Made by a program: the position numbers and the translations under genes
In this document: positions 8,263-15,718 of the stretch, piece after piece
Position numbering within the stretch: position 1 is the stretch's first letter
Layout of the letters: each line of letters opens with the position of its first letter
Assembly (NCBI RefSeq): GCF_028687635.1
Contig: NZ_JAQTZS010000003.1
Coordinates: 124,001 to 188,000 of the forward strand
DNA from: Malikia sp.
GTDB lineage: Bacteria > Pseudomonadota > Gammaproteobacteria > Burkholderiales > Burkholderiaceae_C
Direction: 5' to 3'
Length of the DNA stretch: 64,000 nucleotides
The notes under the pieces: model-generated
Seen by the model: the letters and a program-made list of their open reading frames with translations, nothing else
What the model was told of the DNA's origin: nothing
The model's database searches: none

Positions 8263-8635
8263 CTGTCCATCCTTTCTATAGAGAGGTAATGAGAATTAAT
8301 GTGTCCGCGCGTGTGCGCACGCGCCTAGGCACCTGCCTGCATGCCTGCGCCTGCCTTGGGGGTGATGGCCAGGGGGCTGGCCTGGCTTTGGACAATGCAG
8401 CAGCTCGACCTGCTGATTCAGGCCCTGTTGCTGCCGATATGCTTCCATGGGAAACGCCGGCCACCCTGGACACTTGGACACTCAGGGCACGGCCTGAGCC
8501 ACGCGCATCCATGCGCCCGCGTGCTGGCGGGGGCGATCTGCCCCCGTGCGTTCCGCATCCCAGGCGCGCACGGCGCGTGAGACCAGCACACGGGCGCCAT
8601 TCAGCGCCGTGTCCTGTGTGGTGATGGGGTGACGG
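8263..8635. other. 373-base non-coding stretch with an inverted 16-base repeat
   Basis: No convincing gene is seen between the primase-helicase stop and the next minus-strand gene; short frames here have biased, low-complexity composition. The sequence AGTGTCCAACTGTCCA at 8254-8269 recurs in opposite orientation at 8467-8482 with one mismatch. Next to a replication gene this could be an origin or regulator-binding region, but nothing in the sequence proves that. Confidence 0.4.
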
Positions 8636-11209
8636 TCAGAACGGTTCATCGTCTGCCGGCGGTTCGGTAGATGCCCCAGCGTCCGCTACGGGCATGTCGG
8701 TATCGGGGGCGGGCCAATCGGCCGGCCTCTCCCAGCCATGAGCGCGCACGCCGTTGACCTGTCGTTTCTTGTGCACCCAGCCCTGGTGCGTCATCCAGCT
8801 GCGGATCTGGGATTCCAGGCCAGCCGTGGATTTGCCCGCGTCCATGTCGAGCGCCTTGACCAGCTGGGCCAGCGTGACGAAGTCGGTCAGCTGGTTGACC
8901 AGGGCGCCAATGCCGGTGGCCGTGGGCGGACGGGTCAGCACCGCCAGCAGCTCGCTGGTGACAGCGGTTTCGATCAGGCGCGATTCCTGGACCGGTGAAA
9001 ACAGCCGGCCCTCCTGCTCGCGGGTCGGGATGCAGGTCAAGCCTTCCAGGTAGAGCGAGTAGGCTTCTGCGAACAGCTGCGTGCGCCACTTGGCCAGCCA
9101 CTCGATCCGGATCGGGTTGCGCACTGGTATTGGCCAGAAGCGCCGGTTGCCGGTGCGGTCGCGCAGGTAGGTAGATTCGTTGGTGGTGCCCACCAGCACA
9201 CACTGGCGCGGGTGTTCCTCGACCACGCGGCCATAGGCTGGCCGGTAGCGGTCGACCTTGGAGCTGATGAATGCCTTGATCGCGGTGATCTCGCCCTTGC
9301 CCATCTGGGACAGCTCGCCTAGCTCATAGCCCCAGATGCCTTGCACCTGCTCTTGCGATTCCTTGCCCTTGCCGATCTCGAACGGGGTGTCGCTGTACCA
9401 GGCGCTGCTGGCCAGGGTCTCGACCATCGTCGACTTGCCCAGGCCGCCCGGGCCTTCTAGAACCGGGCAGTAGTCGAACTTGCTGCCGGGCTCCATCACG
9501 CGCATGACCATGCCGATCAACCAGTAGCGCCCGACCAGCGTCAGGTATTCGCGCATCCTGGGGTCGAGCGCCTCGGGGGTCTCGCTGATGGCGTGGATTA
9601 GCCACTTGTCCGCCCGACCCTTGCCGTCCCACTGCAGACCGCCCAGCCAGTCGCGCACCGGGTGCCAGGGGTTCTCATAAGCCACCGTCTCCATGCCTTC
9701 CATGATGGCCTGACGGGTGATGGATGGCAGGCCGTAGCGCTTGCTCAGCCAGTTGCCCAGCAGCAGGTCAACGGCGCCGGTGATCTTGCCGGCCCGGCCA
9801 TGCGGGAAGGGCCAGTCACGGCGCGCCTCCATGGTATTGGACAGCTCGTTGTAGCCCAGCACGCCCTGCAGCTCTGGGTCGTGGCGCAGCGCCATGATGA
9901 TGGTCTTGCGGCTCAGGTTCCAGCGGTTCTTGATCGGGTCATGAAAGCACTCGAGCCACCACGGCAACGCCGCAGGCGAATCGGGGGAATCACTGCCGTC
10001 AGTGCCAACGGGGCCATCGATTTTTTTGGCGGCCGGCGGCTCTGGTGCGGCCGGCTGGTCAACCTCGGGCGGCAGCGCGTAGGCGGTGGCAAAGAAGGCC
10101 AGCACGCGCGCGAAGTCCCAGCCGTCGGTCTCGATCGCGTCGGCAGCGTCCCAGCCGTCAGGCTTGATGCCGGGGCCATCGATAGCCAGCAGCTGGACCT
10201 TGCAGCCGTGCTCGCGCTCGAGCAGGCGGCCGATGCCCAGCATCGCGGCCATGCCGGGCTGCTTGTGGGCGGGCAGGTAAGGCTTTCCGGATTTGATGGC
10301 GTCACGCTCGACATCGTCGGCGCAGGCATTGGATTCCTTGGCCGTGATCGGTGCGCGCTTGCTGTCGGTATCGGGCCAGGCCAGCACGGTGCTGCCGGTG
10401 ATCCATGACCAGTCCGCCTTGGCCCAGGCCTTGCAGCCACCGGGCCAGCCCACAACGCAATAGATGCCCGGGGCCTGCGCGTCGAGCAGCTGCTGCAGCA
10501 CCTCGCCCTTGCGCTCACCCTCGACCAGGATCACGGTGCGGCTGGCGGGCAGGCTGTGGCCGGGCAGGTAGAGCGGGCGCGGTTCGTCGAACTGCCGCCA
10601 GTGCCATTTTGCGGCGCCATCGCGCGCGCTGGTGCACCAGGTGTAGGGCAGATCATCCTTGCCGCCGTCGCTGGTGCGGAAGCGCACGACGTAGCCGTGC
10701 AGCTCATCGCCCAGGCGGTATTCGGCCGTGCGCACGATGTCGCTGGCTGGCCGACTGAAGTGCTTGAAGGTGGGCGCCGGCACGCCAGGCGGCACCGGGC
10801 GCACTGTGGTCCAGCCCTCTTCCTGGCGGGCGGGCTTGGCCATGGGCGGCGGCGGCTCGGGACGGGCTGGGCGCTGATGGCTGGTGTCATGCTGCACGCC
10901 GGCTACGTCTTCCAGCCCTTCGTCGCGCGCGACGGCGACTGCCGCCCTGCCCTGGTCGAGTCCGTGAATGGCAGCGTACAGGCTGACCAGGTCGCCGCCC
11001 TTTTCATCGGAAGCGAAGTCGGCCCAGCAGCCGGTGCGCAAGTTGACCGAGCAGCTGGTCCCCTTGCCGCCGTGCATGCCGCCGCAGACCCACTCATGGC
11101 TACTGCGGCGACCGCCCGGCAGCCAGGCCGGGACGATGGTTTCGGAGCGCGATAGCAGCGCGTCGGCCAGGGCGTTGAAGTTGATGGGAGGCAGAGGTGC
11201 GCGGTTCAT
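8636..11209 (-). CDS. Phage primase-helicase (TOPRIM plus VapE/D5-type ATPase)
   Basis: The 857-residue product joins a primase half to a helicase half. Cysteines at about residues 42, 53 and 61 suggest a zinc finger. A TOPRIM domain follows with VILVEGERKG near residues 227-236 and WPDTDS near 278-283. After a linker rich in Pro and Ala (about 380-415), the VapE-like superfamily 3 ATPase carries the Walker A LEGPGGLGKSTMVETL at about 584-599 and a sensor-like VLVGTTNESTYLRDRTGNRR. It should unwind and prime phage DNA replication. The gene is the last of a minus-strand unit with the CII-like and helix-turn-helix genes; a 26-residue mini-gene overlaps its ATG. Confidence 0.9.
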   Translation of the reverse strand: MNRAPLPPINFNALADALLSRSETIVPAWLPGGRRSSHEWVCGGMHGGKGTSCSVNLRTGCWADFASDEKGGDLVSLYAAIHGLDQGRAAVAVARDEGLEDVAGVQHDTSHQRPARPEPPPPMAKPARQEEGWTTVRPVPPGVPAPTFKHFSRPASDIVRTAEYRLGDELHGYVVRFRTSDGGKDDLPYTWCTSARDGAAKWHWRQFDEPRPLYLPGHSLPASRTVILVEGERKGEVLQQLLDAQAPGIYCVVGWPGGCKAWAKADWSWITGSTVLAWPDTDSKRAPITAKESNACADDVERDAIKSGKPYLPAHKQPGMAAMLGIGRLLEREHGCKVQLLAIDGPGIKPDGWDAADAIETDGWDFARVLAFFATAYALPPEVDQPAAPEPPAAKKIDGPVGTDGSDSPDSPAALPWWLECFHDPIKNRWNLSRKTIIMALRHDPELQGVLGYNELSNTMEARRDWPFPHGRAGKITGAVDLLLGNWLSKRYGLPSITRQAIMEGMETVAYENPWHPVRDWLGGLQWDGKGRADKWLIHAISETPEALDPRMREYLTLVGRYWLIGMVMRVMEPGSKFDYCPVLEGPGGLGKSTMVETLASSAWYSDTPFEIGKGKESQEQVQGIWGYELGELSQMGKGEITAIKAFISSKVDRYRPAYGRVVEEHPRQCVLVGTTNESTYLRDRTGNRRFWPIPVRNPIRIEWLAKWRTQLFAEAYSLYLEGLTCIPTREQEGRLFSPVQESRLIETAVTSELLAVLTRPPTATGIGALVNQLTDFVTLAQLVKALDMDAGKSTAGLESQIRSWMTHQGWVHKKRQVNGVRAHGWERPADWPAPDTDMPVADAGASTEPPADDEPF

Positions 11210-11286
11210 GCGGCACCTCTCGGATTCAGGGTGATGTCAGCCCAGGCCGGCGTGTCCACCGCCGGCGGCACTGGTGCAAATGTCAT
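11206..11286 (-). CDS. Possible 26-residue mini-gene coupled to the primase
   Basis: A very short frame starts MTFAPVPPAVDTPAWADITL and ends with a TGA that overlaps the primase ATG (ATGA). It fills the otherwise empty gap between the helix-turn-helix gene and the primase, in the same direction. No Shine-Dalgarno is evident. It may act only to couple translation into the primase gene, or it may be chance. Confidence 0.35.
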   Translation of the reverse strand: MTFAPVPPAVDTPAWADITLNPRGAA

Positions 11287-11292
11287 GGAGGG

Positions 11293-11586
11293 TTAAGGTT
11301 TGACCCAGCTGTGCAGGGTCGATTGCAGGGAATGCACGGCTGCCAGCTCGATCGGCTGGCTGACCGGCGCGTACTCCGCCACAGGGCGGTTCCGGTAGGC
11401 CACCCGGCGCGTGCCGCAGATCTGCAGCAAGCCGGCACGGCGCAGGTTCTTGACGGTGGTGGTCGCAGTGGCGATGCCCACCTGGGCGTGGTGGGCCAGC
11501 TCGAGCAGGGTCGGGCTCTGGCCCAGGCCGTGGCAATGGCGGGCGGCTTGCAGCAGCGCGGTTCGGACTTCAGATGCGGGGCGCAT
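11293..11586 (-). CDS. Small winged-helix DNA-binding protein
   Basis: The 97-residue product contains LLELAHHAQVGIATATTTVK followed by NLRRAGLLQICGTRRVAYRN, which has the helix-turn-helix plus wing pattern of MarR/GntR-like DNA-binding domains. It lies three bases after the CII-like gene and is transcribed with it and with the primase. It is probably a phage early regulator or a replication-associated DNA-binding protein. No named family is claimed. Confidence 0.6.
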   Translation of the reverse strand: MRPASEVRTALLQAARHCHGLGQSPTLLELAHHAQVGIATATTTVKNLRRAGLLQICGTRRVAYRNRPVAEYAPVSQPIELAAVHSLQSTLHSWVKP

Positions 11587-11589
11587 GGA

Positions 11590-12057
11590 TCACTCCCCCC
11601 GCAGATGGCGCGGCTTGCCAGCCTGGTTCAGGGACAGCACCGCCTCGCCCAGTCGGGCCAGCGCCCCCATGAGGTCAAGCCGCTCGCGACCGATGCGCTC
11701 GAGCTCGTTGTCGCTGATGTGGCCGTCGGCGGCCGAGGTGCAGACCTCGGCGCACAGCTCCGAGAACTCGCGGGAGGTTTCGGCCAACTGGTGCAACACC
11801 CCCTGAGCATCCGCCGCCGAATCGGTCGGCATAGGGATGCAGACGTGACCGCAGGCCTCGGCGAAGGCGTACAGGATGCGGTAGTCGCCCGTCAGCTGGC
11901 AGGCCTTGACCGCGTCAACCAGGCCGAACTTGGCGCTGCCGTTGCCGGTAACCTCGTGGTTCAGGGTATGGGGGCTCTTGCCCATGCGCGGGGCCAGCGA
12001 TGGCGCGCCGCCGGGGTAGTCGTGAACGGTGTGGTAAGCGACATCAAGCAACTGCAT
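11590..12057 (-). CDS. Phage regulatory CII-family protein (CP76-like)
   Basis: The 155-residue product begins MQLLDVAYHTVHDYPGGAPS and continues LAPRMGKSPHTLNHEVTG, the signature of the CP76/CII family of phage regulators. The middle has the conserved LTGDYRILYAFAEACG segment. The C-terminal half is helical with ERIGRERLDLMGALARLGEA. Such proteins control the lysis-lysogeny choice or early replication genes. It is the first gene of the minus-strand unit that ends in the primase-helicase. The 168-base gap upstream separates it from the divergent DUF2513 gene and should hold its promoter. Confidence 0.8.
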   Translation of the reverse strand: MQLLDVAYHTVHDYPGGAPSLAPRMGKSPHTLNHEVTGNGSAKFGLVDAVKACQLTGDYRILYAFAEACGHVCIPMPTDSAADAQGVLHQLAETSREFSELCAEVCTSAADGHISDNELERIGRERLDLMGALARLGEAVLSLNQAGKPRHLRGE

Positions 12058-12225
12058 GGCAAACCTCAGCGAATGCTGCTAACGACAGCCCGCCCCGCCC
12101 TGGCGACACTGGCGGCAGGGAGGAAGGAGCGAGCATGGTGGGAAGAAAAAGCGCAAGGGGTGGGTCGGTCCAGCCCGGTACGATGGGGGTTCTCACACCA
12201 ACCCTCGACCGAAAAGGACCGACCC

Positions 12226-12591
12226 ATGAAACGGGACATGGACTTGATACGCCGAATCGCCTTCGCCACGGAGGCGCTGGAAAACAGGCAGACCCTGGAT
12301 GCCCTCGATGGCGTAGACCCCGCTACGTTCGCGCAGCACGTGGTCTGGATGAAGGAAGCGGGGCTGATCGAAGCTGTCATTTCGGAATACATGGGCACCG
12401 AGGACAGCCTCGTCATGGTCCAGCGCCTGACATGGCAAGGCTGCGACTTTCTAGACGCAGCGCGCGACGAGGGGCTGTGGTCCAAGGCAAAAGCCACTAT
12501 CATCAAACCCAGCGCCTCATTCACTTTTGGGGTGCTAAAGGACTGGCTGGCCAGCGAGATCCGGCAGGGCCTGCCGACACTCGGGGGCTGA
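12226..12591 (+). CDS. DUF2513 family protein
   Basis: The 121-residue product starts MKRDMDLIRRIAFATEALEN, which is the opening typical of DUF2513, and continues with HVVWMKEAGLIEAVISEYMG, RLTWQGCDFLDAARDEGLW and a C-terminal FTFGVLKDWLASEIRQG segment. The family is widespread in prophages and genomic islands and its function is unknown; the pattern resembles a winged-helix fold. The ATG at 12226 is preceded by an AAAGGA Shine-Dalgarno. It is the only plus-strand gene inside a minus-strand early block, and its 3' end overlaps the convergent gene at 12535-12768 by 57 bases. Confidence 0.8.
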   Translation: MKRDMDLIRRIAFATEALENRQTLDALDGVDPATFAQHVVWMKEAGLIEAVISEYMGTEDSLVMVQRLTWQGCDFLDAARDEGLWSKAKATIIKPSASFTFGVLKDWLASEIRQGLPTLGG

Positions 12592-12768
12592 TTCGAGCAG
12601 GGCTGCAAGCTCCAGCGCACAGGCCAGCACACCGCGCATTTCGGGCTGCGCGTTGCTCAAGACCTGCATCGGCCCGAGGCGATCACGCCAGCGGATATCG
12701 GTGCCGGCAGCCCGAAACCACGAAGCGGCCAGCCTGGCGAGCTGCTGGGCAAGGATCGGATCGGTCAT
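12535..12768 (-). CDS. Hypothetical phage protein downstream of the Cro-like gene
   Basis: The 77-residue product starts MTDPILAQQLARLAASWFRA and is rich in Leu and Ala helices. Its ATG shares one base with the stop of the YdaS/Cro-like gene (TGATG), so it is translated as part of that unit. A longer frame upstream is a shadow of the Cro-like gene. The 3' end overlaps the convergent DUF2513 gene. No family is recognised. Confidence 0.6.
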   Translation of the reverse strand: MTDPILAQQLARLAASWFRAAGTDIRWRDRLGPMQVLSNAQPEMRGVLACALELAALLESAPECRQALPDLAGQPVL

Positions 12769-13046
12769 CACGCCCCCTTCCCAGCCGCAGCCGTTGCGAT
12801 ATCGGAGCCTGCCGTTGCCGGCGCTTGGGGGGTGGGGGTGGTACCGCGCAGGTAGGCCCAGTCCACGTCGGGGCGCAGGTCTTCGCAGCGCACCGCGCCG
12901 GCGGTGGCTTTCTCGATCTGGATGCTGCGCTCGGCGGACGGTCGCGACAGGCCAACAGCCCACTGGTGGACCGCGCCCTGAGTGACGCCCAGCTGCCGCG
13001 CGAGGTCCACCTGCTTGTGCTCGGCCAGATAGGTCTTGAGGTTCAT
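12768..13046 (-). CDS. YdaS/Cro-like phage regulator
   Basis: The 92-residue product starts MNLKTYLAEHKQVDLARQLG, followed by VTQGAVHQWAVGLSRPSAER, a classic helix-turn-helix of the YdaS/Cro type in which the recognition helix contains GAVHQW. The C-terminal part is Ala- and Pro-rich and likely disordered. It lies divergent to the CI-type repressor with a 79-base gap carrying three palindromic operators, so it is the Cro counterpart of the switch. Its promoter -10 (TATACT on the minus strand) overlaps one operator. Confidence 0.82.
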   Translation of the reverse strand: MNLKTYLAEHKQVDLARQLGVTQGAVHQWAVGLSRPSAERSIQIEKATAGAVRCEDLRPDVDWAYLRGTTPTPQAPATAGSDIATAAAGKGA

Positions 13047-13125
13047 GACAGAAGTATAGCCCGGCTACACATCAAAAGGAAGCCCGGCTAAATACTCTTT
13101 TTAATAGCGCCGCTATATTTCAGCC
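13047..13125. promoter_or_regulatory. cI-cro operator-promoter region with three palindromic operators
   Basis: Three copies of an 11-base palindrome are spaced 23 and 25 bases centre to centre: TAGCCCGGCTA at 13057-13067, AAGCCCGGCTA at 13080-13090 and TAGCGCCGCTA at 13105-13115. On the plus strand, AATACT (13091-13096), 17 bases and TATATT (13114-13119) form a promoter whose start point would fall at the cI ATG. On the minus strand, TATACT overlaps the first operator and lies six bases before the cro ATG. The same palindrome recurs at 17564-17599. Confidence 0.8.
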
Positions 13126-13902
13126 ATGACCAAAAGCGAGACTCAGTTCAGGGCGTCCAACCTCACAGAGAGCGAGCAGGCAGACATTCAGCGCCTGAAG
13201 CGACTGTTTGACGAGAAGGCTAGGCTTTCACAGAAAGACTTCGGCTCACGGTGGGGCATCGGATCGCCGGCTATGATGTCCCAGTACTTGACAGGGAAGC
13301 GGTCACTCGGACTGGCCGCAGCTATCAAGTTCGCGAAAGGCCTCAGCGTTGATGTGGCTGACATAAGCCCTACCTTGGCGCGTCAGTTGCCGCCCTCCGC
13401 CCAGACGCCCGCAGCCAGCGATGCCGTGGTGCCGGCGCCCATCGAACTAATCGGTCCGCCCGAGGGCTACATCCGCCTGGAGCACCTGTCGGCCCAGCCG
13501 TCCATGGGCCACGGCGCCGTGGTGGATGAGCTTGAGCAGGTGGTCCAGCACCTCGACGTGCTGGAGCGCTGGGTGCGCGAGGAAGTGGGCAGCGTGGACG
13601 CGCAGCGCATCAAGGTGCTGACCGCCAAGGGGCGCAGCATGTGGCCGGCGATCAACCACCGCGACCTGGTGTTCGTGGACGTGGCGCAGCGCGCGATCGA
13701 CGCGCCCGGAATCTATGTGGTCGACGTGGCCGGCCGGCTGCTGCTGAAGAAGGCGCTGATCCTGGCCAACGGCACGCTGATCCTGCGCAGCGAGAACCAG
13801 GTCGAGTTCCCCGACGAGGAGCGCTACGATCTGGCCAAGGAAGGCGACACCATCACCATCTGCGGCAAGGTGCTGGCCTGGTGGTCGCTACGCAAGGGCT
13901 GA
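13126..13902 (+). CDS. CI-type phage repressor, helix-turn-helix plus S24 peptidase fold
   Basis: The 258-residue product has an N-terminal helix-turn-helix (about residues 35-70: SQKDFGSRWGIGSPAMMSQY and LTGKRSLGLAAAIKFAKGL) and a linker. Its C-terminal LexA/S24-type domain has the serine in GRSMWPAINHRD (Ser171) and the lysine in RLLLKKAL (Lys208 or 209). It should hold the prophage silent by binding the TAGCCCGGCTA operators and be inactivated by RecA-stimulated self-cleavage or a related route. The promoter predicts a leaderless transcript, as for lambda cI. The cargo genes that follow are in the same direction. Confidence 0.9.
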   Translation: MTKSETQFRASNLTESEQADIQRLKRLFDEKARLSQKDFGSRWGIGSPAMMSQYLTGKRSLGLAAAIKFAKGLSVDVADISPTLARQLPPSAQTPAASDAVVPAPIELIGPPEGYIRLEHLSAQPSMGHGAVVDELEQVVQHLDVLERWVREEVGSVDAQRIKVLTAKGRSMWPAINHRDLVFVDVAQRAIDAPGIYVVDVAGRLLLKKALILANGTLILRSENQVEFPDEERYDLAKEGDTITICGKVLAWWSLRKG

Positions 13903-13978
13903 TCTCCAATTCAAGCAGCATCAAACCAAACACCGAATTCATGGCGTGACAATAGAATGGCTATACACTTAGATCATC

Positions 13979-14167
13979 ATGAATCACCTCCGCAACTTTC
14001 TGGACGGCTTTGCCCAAGCCATCAACTGGGGAGCGCCACAACGCGCCTACCAGGTGACGCGCGGCGGGTTCCGGCGCGACCAGGAAAAGCTGCGCGGAGA
14101 TGTCAAGCGCGTGGGGCAAAACCTTCAGCAAGCCGCCAAGCGCCATGGCAAAGTCACTGAAGGCTGA
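13979..14167 (+). CDS. Small basic phage protein of the lysogenic block
   Basis: The 62-residue product starts MNHLRNFLDGFAQAINWGAP and is basic in its second half (RRDQEKLRGDVKRVGQNLQQ). It follows the repressor by 76 bases and overlaps the start of the DUF2335 gene by 23 bases. The Shine-Dalgarno is poor, so the start is uncertain. I know of no assigned function; the overlap suggests it works or is expressed with the membrane protein. Confidence 0.5.
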   Translation: MNHLRNFLDGFAQAINWGAPQRAYQVTRGGFRRDQEKLRGDVKRVGQNLQQAAKRHGKVTEG

Positions 14168-14531
14168 GGCCAGGAACAGCCAGGGCGACCAACTGACCGT
14201 TCACGCCCACGACAACGACGCGCTCATCTTGCCGGTGGCGCAGCTGGAAGCTTTGCACGCCTTCCGCCCTGACTTGGTGGACCTGGTGGTCAGCGAAACG
14301 CAGCAGGAAGCCGCACACCGTCGCCAGCAAGAGTCGCGCATCAACCTGTTCGTTTTCATTGAGCGTTTGGTGGGCCAGCTCTCGGCCATCGCGCTGGCCG
14401 TCATGGGCATCGCGGGCGGCATCTATGCCGGACTGCATGGTCAACCGTGGCTTGGAGGCACCATCGTGAGCGTGACGATCGGCACCCTGGCGGTCACCTT
14501 CCTCAAGCGCAATTCGATCACAAAGGGCTGA
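14145..14531 (+). CDS. DUF2335 family membrane protein
   Basis: The 128-residue product starts MAKSLKAEARNSQGDQLTVH. It has a soluble N-terminal part with LEALHAFRPDLVDLVVSETQ and EAAHRRQQESRI, then two predicted transmembrane helices (about residues 77-96 and 102-118) with LVGQLSAIALAVMGIAGGIY. This matches DUF2335, a family of two-helix membrane proteins with an H-R-rich helix before the membrane part. The ATG at 14145 lies inside the previous frame. Next to a repressor and ahead of two defence-type genes it may act in exclusion of other phages, which is inference only. Confidence 0.7.
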   Translation: MAKSLKAEARNSQGDQLTVHAHDNDALILPVAQLEALHAFRPDLVDLVVSETQQEAAHRRQQESRINLFVFIERLVGQLSAIALAVMGIAGGIYAGLHGQPWLGGTIVSVTIGTLAVTFLKRNSITKG

Positions 14532-14563
14532 GCTGATCTTCCCCATTAGGTAAAGGCAATTTC

Positions 14564-15718
14564 ATGGTCCCCAGACAAATGCCACTGCTCACGCGCACGG
14601 AAGATGAGCAGCGCACCCTGGATGAGCAGGTTCAGAAACTGCAGAAGATCGTGGACTACGAGATCCGCGAATACCCGGTCGAGATCCTGGTCGACAAATT
14701 CGTCACCGGGCTGGAAGCAGACGAGGCCGAGCTCTTCATTCCCGACTACCAGCGCGAGTTCATCTGGAGCGAACCACAGCAGTCGCGCTTCATCGAGTCG
14801 ATCCTGCTGAATCTGCCCATTCCCTATCTGTTCGTGGCCGACGTTAACGAGGGCGCACGCGAGGGCCGACTGGAAATCGTTGACGGCAGCCAGCGCATCC
14901 GGACCCTGGTCGCTTTCATGCAGGACTCCTTGCGCCTGAGCGGCCTGATCAAGCTGGACAAGGCCAACGGCTTCGTCTTCAGCGATATGTCCGTTCCGCG
15001 CCAGATGCGCTTCAAACGCAAGACGCTGCGGACGATTGAGCTGACCGAAAGCACCGACGAAGAAGCTCGACGCGAGATTTTCGACCGCCTGAACTCTGGC
15101 GGCACTCCAATTCAGCCCATGGAGCAGCGTCGCGGCAGCATGGACGGCCCCTTCATGAAGGTACTTGAAGAATGCGCGAATCTGGCCGCGTTCACGCAGC
15201 TGTGCCCGGTCAGCGCCATCAAGAAAAAGCTCCAAGAGCCGCAAGAGCTGGTGTTGCGCTACTTTGCATACTGCGATAACTACCAGGCGTTCAGCAAGAA
15301 CGTCGATGTGTTCCTGGACGATTTCTTGAAAGGCGCGAACACCGCGCTGACGACGACACCAGAAAAATCGGAAGAGTACCGCCAGCAGTTCGAAATCATG
15401 CTGGCGTTCGTAGGACGGCACTTTCCGCATGGCTTCCGCAAAGACGCCGCCAATCAGTCGGTACCACGCATCCGTTTCGAGTCGATCGCCATCGGTGCGA
15501 CCCTGGCGCTGCGGGAAAACCCGCAACTAGACCCCTTGGACGTCACGAGCTGGCTCGAAAGCAAGGAGTTCAAGCGGCACACGCGCTCGGACGCCAGCAA
15601 CTCACGCCCCAGGGTGGTGAACCGGATCCATTTCGTGCGTGACAACCTGCTGGGGCGGCCGGTTGAGTACATAGAGGGCGGCTTGCCAATAGGCGCTGAC
15701 GGCAGCAGGGAGGCTTGA
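14564..15718 (+). CDS. DUF262 (ParB/sulfiredoxin-like, GmrS-type) protein
   Basis: The 384-residue product carries the DUF262 hallmarks: FIPDYQREFIWSEPQQSRFI at about residues 58-77, SILLNLPIPYLF, and EIVDGSQRIRTL with DGSQR at 107-111. The rest is helical. DUF262 domains are ParB/sulfiredoxin-fold nucleotide hydrolases; in GmrSD restriction enzymes one is joined to a DUF1524 HNH nuclease. No DUF1524-like HNH motif is seen here, so it is not a complete GmrSD. The next gene, a HEPN protein, starts on its stop codon (TGATG), which implies a two-gene effector pair. An AAAGG Shine-Dalgarno precedes the ATG. Confidence 0.85.
   Translation: MVPRQMPLLTRTEDEQRTLDEQVQKLQKIVDYEIREYPVEILVDKFVTGLEADEAELFIPDYQREFIWSEPQQSRFIESILLNLPIPYLFVADVNEGAREGRLEIVDGSQRIRTLVAFMQDSLRLSGLIKLDKANGFVFSDMSVPRQMRFKRKTLRTIELTESTDEEARREIFDRLNSGGTPIQPMEQRRGSMDGPFMKVLEECANLAAFTQLCPVSAIKKKLQEPQELVLRYFAYCDNYQAFSKNVDVFLDDFLKGANTALTTTPEKSEEYRQQFEIMLAFVGRHFPHGFRKDAANQSVPRIRFESIAIGATLALRENPQLDPLDVTSWLESKEFKRHTRSDASNSRPRVVNRIHFVRDNLLGRPVEYIEGGLPIGADGSREA

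Noticed and set aside
12165-12185. CCAGCCCGGTACG considered as another CI operator
   Set aside because: It lacks the TAG...CTA half-sites and is not a palindrome around the centre.
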